13,642 nucleotides of DNA from an uncultured Eubacteriales bacterium (lineage in GTDB: Bacteria; Bacillota; Clostridia; Christensenellales; Borkfalkiaceae). The position numbers and the translations under genes are program-made. This document shows, one piece after another, positions 1-5,889 of the stretch. Numbering within the stretch: position 1 is the first letter of the stretch; each line of letters begins with the position of its first letter. The notes below the pieces were generated by a model. That model did not search any database, had not been told where the DNA came from, and worked only from the letters and a program-made list of their open reading frames with translations. The DNA lies in the NCBI GenBank assembly GCA_900547645.1, contig URHP01000040.1:1-13642 (forward strand), given 5' to 3'.

Positions 1-2
1 AT

Positions 3-200
3 TTGGCGGCGGAGGGGCGCAGGCTTGCGAATGCCACGTTCTCTGCAAGCCATGCGTGCGATACCTATTCCGCGCTCAATTACGCGATGGATCTGACTCC
101 GCTCATGGATATAACCATAGATATTGCCGACTATATAGCAGACTATATCGACCGCTTCAAAATGCAGGTCATGGAAACGATCGGCAGGCTTTATCAATAG
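3..200 (+). CDS. C-terminal end of an unrecognised protein, cut by the left edge
   Basis: An open frame enters from the left edge and ends at TAG 198-200, giving the last 65 or so residues of a protein whose start lies outside the window. The apparent TTG at position 3 is probably just an internal Leu codon, as no ribosome binding site is visible. The residues look like normal folded protein: a short run with repeated ADYI units (IADYIADYIDRF) followed by an amphipathic end (MQVMETIGRLYQ). No signal peptide, membrane helix or catalytic motif can be seen. I do not recognise the family and assign no function. It points toward the minus-strand tRNA, and I see no clear terminator of its own in the 150 bases that follow. 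It could be a chance frame, but the composition argues mildly for a real gene. Confidence 0.4.
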   Translation: MAAEGRRLANATFSASHACDTYSALNYAMDLTPLMDITIDIADYIADYIDRFKMQVMETIGRLYQ

Positions 201-300
201 GTCGCCGCACCTTCACAGAAGGAAATTGCGCCGATGATCCATACAGTCGCCGGAAAAGAGTCTGGCTTTGGGTTTGCGGGGTGCCGAAGACGTGAAAATA

Positions 301-325
301 GCAGCCTGAAAGTATTTCAGACTGC
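301..325 (-). terminator. Rho-independent terminator of the tRNA-Leu gene
   Basis: Read on the minus strand this is an 11-bp stem (GCAG, then a U-G pair, then CTGAAA) closed by a 3-nt loop, followed by the short T-rich stretch TATTTTC. The one non-Watson-Crick position is a U-G pair only on the minus-strand RNA and a C-A mismatch on the plus strand, which fixes the orientation. It begins 28 bases beyond the CCA end of the tRNA. The U-tract is short, so efficiency is uncertain. Confidence 0.65.
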
Positions 326-353
326 CATGATCCCCCGACTTGCGGTGTCGAGA

Positions 354-440
354 TGGTGCGAGTAATCGGATTTGAACCGATACGGGATCGCTCCCGAGGG
401 ATTTTAAGTCCCTTGCGTCTGCCGGTTTCGCCATACTCGC
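354..440 (-). tRNA. tRNA-Leu (anticodon TAA), CCA encoded
   Basis: The reverse complement folds as a class II tRNA. A 7-bp acceptor stem GCGAGTA/TACTCGC is followed by discriminator A and an encoded CCA. The anticodon stem is AGGGA/TCCCT with loop CTTAAAA, giving anticodon TAA, which reads UUA leucine codons. The long variable arm CGGGA-GCGA-TCCCG is typical of leucine tRNAs. The T arm is ATCGG-TTCAAAT-CCGAT. The length including CCA is 87 nt. It is a single gene, not part of a visible tRNA cluster, with its own promoter about 50 bases upstream and a hairpin terminator downstream. Confidence 0.97.
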
Positions 441-491
441 GTATATTTTTGAAGTTTGCGTCCGCTGATCCTGCTGCAGCGGCATGGGGAA

Positions 492-520
492 ATTATAGCA
501 AAACGGCGGAAAGATGTCAA
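492..520 (-). promoter_or_regulatory. Consensus sigma-A promoter for the tRNA-Leu gene
   Basis: On the minus strand there is a perfect -35 TTGACA (515-520), a 17-base spacer, and a perfect -10 TATAAT (492-497). A TGC just before the -10 forms an extended -10 element. Transcription would start near 485, about 45 bases before the mature tRNA. A full consensus is what is expected for a stable RNA gene. Its -35 lies 121 bp from the -35 of the divergent XRE-gene promoter. Confidence 0.9.
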
Positions 521-593
521 GTGGGTTTGAGGTGCGTACAAAGATGCCGCAAAAATTTTGCCGCGTCGCACGGGAGGAGAGCGCGTCTTCTGA

Positions 594-635
594 AATTCGA
601 AGAGATTCTACCGCAATTCGACAAAGTTCTACCGC
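594..635 (+). repeat. Two tandem 21-bp direct repeats upstream of the regulator promoter
   Basis: Copies at 594-614 and 615-635 abut exactly and match at 17 of 21 positions. Both begin with AATTCGA and end with TTCTACCGC. The second copy stops 6 bases before the -35 of the XRE-gene promoter. A 21-bp period is about two helical turns, so two proteins would sit on the same face of the DNA. Position and period suggest an operator, perhaps for autoregulation by the XRE protein; this role is inference only. Confidence 0.6.
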
Positions 636-641
636 CGGTAT

Positions 642-670
642 TTGACAGGACGGCCGTAAGGGGGTACAAT
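642..670 (+). promoter_or_regulatory. Sigma-A promoter for the XRE regulator
   Basis: A perfect -35 TTGACA (642-647), a 17-base spacer and -10 TACAAT (665-670), one base off consensus. The predicted start near 677 leaves a leader of about 23 bases before the TTG start codon at 700, just enough to hold the ribosome binding site. Confidence 0.85.
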
Positions 671-686
671 GTCCGTATTCTGATTC

Positions 687-692
687 AGGAGG
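687..692 (+). promoter_or_regulatory. Ribosome binding site that fixes the TTG start of the XRE gene
   Basis: A perfect AGGAGG stands 7 bases before TTG at 700-702. No ATG or GTG is available at suitable spacing in that frame, and translation from this TTG yields a complete XRE helix-turn-helix start, so the rare start codon is well supported. Confidence 0.85.
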
Positions 693-699
693 CGGAACA

Positions 700-1457
700 T
701 TGAACGCATTCGGAAATTTTCTGTATTCTCTGCGCAAAGAAAAGGGGATGACGCAGCAGGAGCTTGCCGATCTGTTGGACGTCACAAATAAGGCGGTCTC
801 CAAGTGGGAGACGGGGAAGCATTCCCCGAGACGGCGCAGCTTGTGCCGATCGCCGACGTGTTCGGCGTGACGGTGGACGAGCTGCTGCGCGGCAGACGCG
901 CGGAGGCGCCCATGTCCGCGTCCGGGACGCAGGCGGCTGCCATGTCCTTGCCAAGGGGCGCACAGAGTGCGGACATGCCCGCGGTATCCGATTCGGCGGT
1001 CTGGCGCAGAACGCGCACTGTGCTTGCGGTCGCGGCGGCGGGGATCGTGATCTTTGCGCTTGCATATCTGATCGCGGCATGTCTCACGGAGGGCGTCGCG
1101 CTCCGTGAGGTCATCGTGCGCGGTTCGGTATGTCTGTTTCTGATGGCGCTTGCGGCGGCGGGGAGCTGTCTGCTCGGCATCGTTCTGACGCAGAAACTGT
1201 ACGCTGCGGTGCAGGATGATGCGCGGCGCGTGTTCTCGCGTTTACGCTGGACGGGCATCCTCGGGCTTCTCGTTCTCATGCTCGGCGTGTGCTGCTTCGT
1301 GTTCTTTCCGCTCTATGCGATGCCGGCGTACGCGAATAACGCTGCGTATGTCGCGGGAATGACGGCGGGAAGCGCGTTTGCCGTTGCCGCGGCGGCGCTG
1401 TTTGCTGCCGGAGGGGTTTCCTTCCTCTCATATATGCGAAAAAATTCGCGCGAATGA
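700..1457 (+). pseudogene. XRE-family membrane-linked transcription regulator, frameshifted in the HTH domain
   Basis: Two overlapping frames together make one protein of about 252 aa. The first frame starts at TTG 700 and encodes a typical XRE DNA-binding domain (MTQQELADLL, then VTNKAVSKWETGK), but leaves the family pattern at about 820 and stops at TGA 868-870, giving a 56-aa product. The missing half of the domain (FPETAQLVPIADVFGVTVDE) continues in the frame one base back, after which come a linker and four hydrophobic helices (roughly 1018-1083, 1108-1190, 1252-1311 and 1342-1422), ending at TGA 1457. One extra G in GGGGAAG-CATTCC (816-825) would restore the family sequence KWETGKAFPE. 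The architecture, an N-terminal HTH plus a small multi-helix membrane domain, is common in Firmicutes. Regulation is probably local; the targets are unknown. The shift may be a real mutation or a consensus error. Promoter and ribosome binding site are intact, and the C-terminal frame shows no other damage. Confidence 0.8.
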
Positions 1458-1462
1458 TACAT

Positions 1463-1500
1463 GACGAGATCCCTCTCCGAAACCGGAGAGGGATCTCGTC
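1463..1500. terminator. Perfect 17-bp stem-loop between convergent genes
   Basis: GACGAGATCCCTCTCCG, a 4-base loop AAAC, and the exact reverse complement. It lies between the end of the XRE gene (1457) and the end of the EF-G-like gene (1513), so it can serve both directions. Neither side has a strong T-run, so it may act by blocking or stabilising 3' ends rather than as a textbook intrinsic terminator. Confidence 0.7.
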
Positions 1501-1512
1501 TGTATGCAGCGT

Positions 1513-3564
1513 TTATTTGGCAGCGTTCAGAAGATTCTGCAGCACGTTGTCGGGCGCCTGTTCGTAGCGCGCGAAACTTTCGGTGAACTTGCCGCGTCCC
1601 TGCGTCATCGAACGCAGGCTTGTGGCGTAAGTGAGAAGTTCGCCCTGCGGCGCTTCCGCCGTGATCACCTGCATGCCGTCCTGCGAATCCATGCCGATGA
1701 TGCGCCCGCGCCGTTTGTTCAGATCGCCCATGACGTCGCCGACGTACTGCTCGGGAACGGCGATCTTGAGGTGCGAGAGCGGCTCCAGCAGGACGGGATT
1801 GGCGCTTTTGATGCCCTCTTTGAAGGCGATCTCCGCCGCCGCCTTGAACGCCGCTTCGGAGGAGTCGACGGGGTGGAAACTTCCGTCGTACAGCGTTGCC
1901 TTCACGTGAATGACGGGGTAACCCGCAAGCACGCCGTGGGGCAGGCATTCCATGAGACCTTTTTCAACGGCGGGAATGTATTGTTTGGGCACGGTGCCGC
2001 CCACCACTTCGTCCACAAATTCGAAATCTTTTTCGCACGGTTCGAAGCGGATCTTGCAGTGACCGTACTGTCCGTGTCCGCCTGTCTGCTTCTTGTGCTT
2101 GCCTTCGACGTCCGATTTGCCGCGGATGGTCTCCTTATAGGCGACCGCGGGGGAGCGGAACTCGGCATCCGCGCCGAATTTTGCCTTGAGCTTTTTCTGG
2201 ATGACGTCAAGATGGACCTCTCCCTGTCCTCCCACGAGCGTTTCGCCCGTGTCGGGGTTCTTGCTGATGGTAAAGCTCTTGTCCTCTTCGGCAAGGCGGT
2301 TGAGTCCGCCGAATACCTTGTCTTCCGTGCCGCGCACCGTCGCATAGACCGCCATGAAGAGGACGGGTCTGTGGAAGGGGATGGGATCGAACATGACGGG
2401 CGCATCCTCTGCGCACAGCGTGTCGCCCGTGCCCGTGTTGGTCAGTTTGCTGACCGCGCCGATGTCGCCCGCGCCCAGCTCCGTGAGCGGTTCGAGCTTC
2501 TTGCCGCGGATCAGGTAGACGGCGCTGATGCGTTCCGTCGTGTTCGTGTTGGGATTGAGCACGCTCATGCCGGGTTTGAGGCACCCGCGCACGACGCGCA
2601 GATAGTTCATCTTACCCACAAAGGGATCGACGGCGGTCTTGAAGATCTGCGCCGCAAAGGGACCGTCCGGATCGCAGGGGATGCCCACGACGGTGTTCTT
2701 TGTCAGGTCGGTCGCGGGCTGTTCGGCGCGCTCCGCTGCCTCGGGCAGGTACTTGACGATCTCGTTCATCAGGTTGATGACGCCCTTGTTCTGCAATGCG
2801 CTGCCCGCCATGACGGGGATGACGTTGATGTTGAAGATGCCCTTGCGGATGCCGTGGATCATGTCCTCGCGTGACAAAAATCCCTGTTCAAAGTACTTTT
2901 CCAGCAGGACGTCGTCGTTTTCCGCCGCCGTCTCGGTGAGGGCGAGCTGCATCTCCTCGTAGTCGCGGCGGTATTCTTCGGGCACCGCGATCTCTTCGGG
3001 CCCCGTGTTGGTAAAGTGGTAAGCCCTGCCCGTCAGCGCGTTGGCGTTGCCCGTCATCTTCTTGCCGTCCATGATCGGGATCTGGATGGGCGCGAGTTTG
3101 TTTTTGTATTTTTCGCGGAACGCCGCAATGGTCGCGGGATAGTCGGCGTTCTCCTTGTCCATTCCGTTGATAAAGATGATGACGGGTTTCTTTGCGCGCA
3201 GGCAAAGATCGATCGCTTTTTCCGCGCCCACCGTCACCGTGCCGTTCGCGCCCGTGACCACGATCGCCGCGCCGCATGCGCGCAGCGCTTCGGAAACTTC
3301 GCCCTCGAAATCGTAGAATCCGGGAACGTCGATGAGGTTGATCTTGACGTCCTTCCAGGTGATCGAGGCGACGGAAAGGGAAACGGACATCTTGCGCGCG
3401 ATCTCCTGTTCGTCGAAGTCGGAAACGGTGGTGCCGTTGTCCACTCTGCCCATGCGTTCGATGACGCCGCTGTTGAACAGCATCGCTTCGAACAGGGTGG
3501 TCTTGCCTTCGCCGCTGTGTCCGATAATGGCTACGTTGCGGATATCCTTTGCCGAAATACTCAT
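1513..3564 (-). CDS. Elongation factor G-like translational GTPase
   Basis: 683 aa with the full five-domain EF-G layout, slightly shorter than canonical EF-G (about 700 aa). The G domain has a P-loop GHSGEGKTT at residues 15-23, a G3 motif DVPGF at 79-83 and a G4 motif NGMD at 133-136. Domain III carries the NPDTGETLVGGQGEVHLDV region. Domain IV contains TGGHGQYG and DGSFHPVDSSEAAF; domain V begins near PVLLEPLSHLKIAVPEQYVG. Canonical EF-G has AHIDAGKTT, DTPGH and NKMD, so the histidine used for GTP hydrolysis is Phe83 here. The switch I region (EIARKMSVSLSVAS) also differs from the usual RGITI. These differences are features of the EF-G-like paralogue group (FusA2-type), so I do not call it the essential fusA. 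No ribosomal-protein or tufA genes are adjacent, as expected for such a paralogue. The start is ATG 3564 with AAGGGGA 6 bases upstream. Its ribosome-related role is inferred from the family; the precise function is unknown. Confidence 0.93.
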   Translation of the reverse strand: MSISAKDIRNVAIIGHSGEGKTTLFEAMLFNSGVIERMGRVDNGTTVSDFDEQEIARKMSVSLSVASITWKDVKINLIDVPGFYDFEGEVSEALRACGAAIVVTGANGTVTVGAEKAIDLCLRAKKPVIIFINGMDKENADYPATIAAFREKYKNKLAPIQIPIMDGKKMTGNANALTGRAYHFTNTGPEEIAVPEEYRRDYEEMQLALTETAAENDDVLLEKYFEQGFLSREDMIHGIRKGIFNINVIPVMAGSALQNKGVINLMNEIVKYLPEAAERAEQPATDLTKNTVVGIPCDPDGPFAAQIFKTAVDPFVGKMNYLRVVRGCLKPGMSVLNPNTNTTERISAVYLIRGKKLEPLTELGAGDIGAVSKLTNTGTGDTLCAEDAPVMFDPIPFHRPVLFMAVYATVRGTEDKVFGGLNRLAEEDKSFTISKNPDTGETLVGGQGEVHLDVIQKKLKAKFGADAEFRSPAVAYKETIRGKSDVEGKHKKQTGGHGQYGHCKIRFEPCEKDFEFVDEVVGGTVPKQYIPAVEKGLMECLPHGVLAGYPVIHVKATLYDGSFHPVDSSEAAFKAAAEIAFKEGIKSANPVLLEPLSHLKIAVPEQYVGDVMGDLNKRRGRIIGMDSQDGMQVITAEAPQGELLTYATSLRSMTQGRGKFTESFARYEQAPDNVLQNLLNAAK

Positions 3565-3628
3565 AATTTGTCCCCTTATCGAAATTTACAGCCGTATAAA
3601 CTGTGCGTTTGTGACAGCCGCTGTTTCT

Positions 3629-3656
3629 ATTATACAGGAAATCGCGGAAAAATCAA
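3629..3656 (-). promoter_or_regulatory. Promoter of the EF-G-like gene
   Basis: Minus-strand -10 TATAAT (3629-3634), a 16-base spacer and -35 TTGATT (3651-3656). The leader to the start codon is about 58 bases. It is divergent from the ribokinase promoter, with about 80 bp between the two -35 elements. Confidence 0.7.
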
Positions 3657-3737
3657 TACCCGCGGCAAAAATAATTGTGTCCGCCGGATAAAAAAACGCT
3701 GAACGGTGCGCCAGGAAGGGAAAAATCCGGGCGGGGG

Positions 3738-3766
3738 TTGACTTTTTCCGGAGAATGTGTTATATT
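3738..3766 (+). promoter_or_regulatory. Promoter of the ribokinase gene
   Basis: -35 TTGACT (3738-3743), a 17-base spacer and -10 TATATT (3761-3766). The predicted start is near 3773, followed by a leader of about 32 bases that contains the ribosome binding site AAGGGGGTG (3791-3799). I see no operator-like repeat around it. Confidence 0.75.
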
Positions 3767-3804
3767 AAACACAGATCGGGGGAAGCTGAAAAGGGGGTGC
3801 ATCC

Positions 3805-4725
3805 ATGCGTATCTACATTGTCGGAAGCCTGAACATGGACCTTGTGATCCGTGCGCCGCGCGTGCCGGAGGCGGGCGAAACGCTCTCGGGCGAGGGATTT
3901 ATGACCAATCCGGGCGGCAAGGGCGCCAATCAGGCGGTCGCCGTGGCAAAATTGGGCGGCGAGGCGTACATGGTCGGCTGCGTGGGGCGGGAGTTTGGAC
4001 GGGAACTGACGGACGCGCTGCGCGGCTACGGCGTCCATGCCGATTATGTACAGACGGAGACGGATATTTCGAGCGGGATCGCCGTGATCGTCGTGGCGGA
4101 AGGGGACAACCGCATCATTCTGGACGCGGGTTCCAACGCGCGCACGGACGGAGAACTCATTGACAGGGCGCTCGCGGGCGCGCGTGCGGGCGATTACCTT
4201 CTGTTGCAGCTGGAGATCGGGCTGCACGCCGTCGGGCATGCCCTGAAGGCGGCAAAGGCAAAAGGCATGGTCACCGTGCTCAATCCCGCGCCTGCGGCCC
4301 GCCTTCCGCAAGAGCTGTACGCATTCTGCGATTGGTTCATGCCCAATCAGACGGAAGCAGAATTTTATACGGGGATCTATCCTTCGGACGAGGAGAGCAT
4401 CCGCCGCTGCGCCGAGAAGCTGCAGTCGCTGGGGATCGGAAACGTCCTCATCACGCTGGGGACGGACGGTTCTGCCTGTGTGAGCGGCGGCGTGTTCCGC
4501 CGCACGGACGCCGTCCCCGCCGAAGCGGTCGATACGACTGCGGCGGGCGATACCTATGTGGGCGCGTTCGTCACGCGGCTTTCGGAGGGTGCCGACATCG
4601 ATACGGCAATGCGCTTTGCCAGCACGGCATCCGCCGTCACCGTCACGCGCCGCGGCGCGCAGTGCGCCATTCCCGTGCGCGCGGAGGCGGAACGTTACGC
4701 CGCAGAAAAGGGCGTGGCGATCTGA
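3805..4725 (+). CDS. rbsK: Ribokinase (PfkB family)
   Basis: 306 aa, close to the 309 aa of E. coli RbsK. It would phosphorylate D-ribose at O5 with ATP in the cytoplasm, feeding the pentose phosphate pathway. The N-terminus VGSLNMDLVIRAPRVPEAGE and the sugar-binding stretch NPGGKGANQAVAVAKLGG (from residue 35) match the first PfkB signature. The second signature is DTTAAGDTYVGAF, with D243 and the anion-hole run ending at the catalytic base D249. NQTEAEF precedes the nucleotide-binding part, as is usual in ribokinases. The start ATG 3805 has an AAGGGGG site at good spacing. The gene is monocistronic: its own promoter lies upstream and a strong palindrome follows, and no ribose transporter or nucleoside hydrolase is next to it. 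Another PfkB sugar or nucleoside kinase is possible, but the N-terminal motif favours ribokinase. Confidence 0.9.
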   Translation: MRIYIVGSLNMDLVIRAPRVPEAGETLSGEGFMTNPGGKGANQAVAVAKLGGEAYMVGCVGREFGRELTDALRGYGVHADYVQTETDISSGIAVIVVAEGDNRIILDAGSNARTDGELIDRALAGARAGDYLLLQLEIGLHAVGHALKAAKAKGMVTVLNPAPAARLPQELYAFCDWFMPNQTEAEFYTGIYPSDEESIRRCAEKLQSLGIGNVLITLGTDGSACVSGGVFRRTDAVPAEAVDTTAAGDTYVGAFVTRLSEGADIDTAMRFASTASAVTVTRRGAQCAIPVRAEAERYAAEKGVAI

Positions 4726-4750
4726 ATATTGATATATAACGGAATACGGC

Positions 4751-4794
4751 AAAAGGGTGCGCCGCCGCGGGATCCCGCGGCGGCGCACCCTTTT
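4751..4794. terminator. Bidirectional terminator: perfect 44-nt palindrome
   Basis: The 22 bases at 4751-4772 and those at 4773-4794 are exact reverse complements, centred on GATC. The stem is GC-rich (GGGTGCGCCGCCGCGG) and flanked by AAAA on the left and TTTT on the right, so either RNA strand ends its hairpin with a short U-run. It lies between the convergent ribokinase (ends 4725) and AraC (ends 4800) genes and can terminate both. Confidence 0.92.
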
Positions 4795-4799
4795 CGGGG

Positions 4800-5684
4800 T
4801 TACAGGCTCAGCCGGTTGGCGGAGCGGAATTTCAGGGGCGAAAGCCCCGTTTTTTGTTTGAACAGATTGGAAAAATAATAGGTATCGGCAAAACAGAGCT
4901 GTTCGCTGATCTCATATACGCGCATATTGGTGGTGAGCAGCAGCTGTTTTGCGACCTGGATCTTTTTATCAAGGATGTACTGATAGGGGGAAACGCCGTA
5001 ATGTTTGGTAAATTCCCGCGTGATCTGCGATTTGCTGATGTTCAGCTGCTCGCTGACTTTTTCAATGGAGATCTTGCGGTAGATGCAGATGTCGAGCGTC
5101 TCTTTGACCAGATTTGCCACCGAGGAAGCGCTTCCCTTTGCCTTCCGGTTGCGCGCAAGGCGGAGCGCGATCTCAAAGACGATGCCCGAGACATCCAGAT
5201 ACACTTCGTCGTTGCTGTCGCTCTTCTGCGCAAGTTCCAGCAGCTTTTCAAACAGATCGCGGCAGCCGGAAGCGGGGAACACGACCTGATCGGCAAGTCC
5301 GTACGTCGCGAAAATATCGGTAAAGATCTCGCTGAAAAAGTTGATCCAGATCTTTTCGTAGGGATGTTTCCTGTCCGCGCCGTAGCGGTGGGGCTTCCCG
5401 GGCTGCAGAAGGTAGACGCAGTCCTCCGTTACTTCCTCCCGTCCCGCTTCCGTTTCGACGTAGCCGTTGCCGGAGATCACATATTCGAGCACGAAGTAAT
5501 CCCCGTGCTTGCGTTCGATAAAGTAATCTTTGTCGGGATAGGTGATCCCGATCGTCTCCACGCGCAGCGGATACTGTTTGAGCGGATCATGGGTAAAGCC
5601 GATGAACGCTTCCTGCTGCGTGCTTCCGTAGGAGATATTGCTTTTCGGATCGGTCAGTTTTCCCTTGTAATGCATCAAATCCAT
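4800..5684 (-). CDS. AraC-family transcription regulator with N-terminal cupin sensor
   Basis: 294 aa. The N-terminal half (about residues 20-130) is a cupin-like ligand domain, with the run YVISGNGYVETEAGREEV and the turn LLQPGKPHRYGAD seen in sugar-responsive members. The C-terminal 100 or so residues form the double helix-turn-helix: the first HTH contains SIEKVSEQLNISKSQITREF and the second VYEISEQLCFADTYYFSNLF, followed by the family signature FKQKTGLSPLKFR. It is divergent from the GH31 lipoprotein gene, the usual arrangement for an AraC activator and its target, so a role in glycan-induced expression of that unit is a reasonable inference. The start ATG 5684 has only a poor ribosome binding site, and Met4 could also serve. 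A 7-bp inverted repeat (AATGAGG/CCTCATT, 5699-5728) lies in the leader. The sugar ligand cannot be read from the sequence. Confidence 0.92.
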   Translation of the reverse strand: MDLMHYKGKLTDPKSNISYGSTQQEAFIGFTHDPLKQYPLRVETIGITYPDKDYFIERKHGDYFVLEYVISGNGYVETEAGREEVTEDCVYLLQPGKPHRYGADRKHPYEKIWINFFSEIFTDIFATYGLADQVVFPASGCRDLFEKLLELAQKSDSNDEVYLDVSGIVFEIALRLARNRKAKGSASSVANLVKETLDICIYRKISIEKVSEQLNISKSQITREFTKHYGVSPYQYILDKKIQVAKQLLLTTNMRVYEISEQLCFADTYYFSNLFKQKTGLSPLKFRSANRLSL

Positions 5685-5734
5685 AAATTTCTACCAAGAA
5701 TGAGGGCAGTATGCTTCAAATCCTCATTTTTTCG

Positions 5735-5782
5735 ATTGATTATTCTATTTTCCGGACGAAAATGATATTGTATATTGATTAT
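5735..5782. repeat. Repeated 9-mer ATTGATTAT, candidate AraC operator
   Basis: Exact direct copies at 5735-5743 and 5774-5782, 39 bp apart. They lie in an AT-rich island between the divergent AraC and GH31 genes. The second copy overlaps the -10 of the AraC promoter. AraC-family proteins commonly bind direct-repeat half-sites, so these are candidate half-sites for activation of the GH31 gene and autorepression; this is inferred from position only. Confidence 0.4.
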
Positions 5783-5807
5783 AGCAGAAAGTGTGTACGC
5801 TTGTCAA
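5778..5807 (-). promoter_or_regulatory. Promoter of the AraC-family gene
   Basis: Minus-strand -35 TTGACA (5802-5807), an 18-base spacer and -10 TATAAT (5778-5783), with a TGC extension before the -10. The leader is about 87 bases. No comparably good plus-strand promoter is visible for the GH31 gene; TATATT at 5771-5776 with a poor -35 is the best candidate. That fits a promoter needing an activator. Confidence 0.8.
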
Positions 5808-5826
5808 TTTCTGAAAGCGAATTTCA

Positions 5827-5877
5827 GGGGGTACCCCCTTTGCGTTCCCTTGCGGGAACGCAAAACACAACGCAAGG
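5827..5877 (+). promoter_or_regulatory. Structured 5' leader of the GH31 gene
   Basis: Three elements are stacked just before the ribosome binding site. First is a 12-nt palindrome GGGGGTACCCCC (5827-5838). Second is a hairpin TTTGCGTTCCC-ttgc-GGGAACGCAAA (5839-5864, 11 bp). Third is a second copy of AACGCAA at 5869-5875, equal to 5857-5863. TTGCGTT (5840-5846) can therefore pair with either copy, and the loop region CCTTGCG (5848-5854) is complementary to CGCAAGG (5871-5877). The last of these lies just before the AAGGAG site at 5879-5884. Alternative folding near the ribosome binding site is possible; no known riboswitch class is recognised. Confidence 0.5.
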
Positions 5878-5889
5878 TAAGGAGAAAAA

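Noticed and set aside
213..803. 196-codon minus-strand frame crossing the tRNA
   Set aside because: It runs through the tRNA-Leu, both divergent promoters and the XRE start, so it cannot be a real gene.
804..870. Programmed -1 frameshift in the XRE gene
   Set aside because: The GGGG run would allow slippage in the P site, but GGGGAAG is not a good X-XXY-YYZ heptamer and no strong downstream stem is obvious. A 1-base deletion is simpler.
1504..2874. 456-codon open frame on the plus strand
   Set aside because: Antisense to the EF-G-like gene, whose five-domain translation is unambiguous; no ribosome binding site or family motif.
3805..4725. Ribokinase as a member of the GH31 glycan unit
   Set aside because: It has its own promoter and a strong terminator, and the AraC gene runs in the opposite direction between it and the GH31 gene, so a shared operon is excluded. 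A shared sugar pathway is only speculation.
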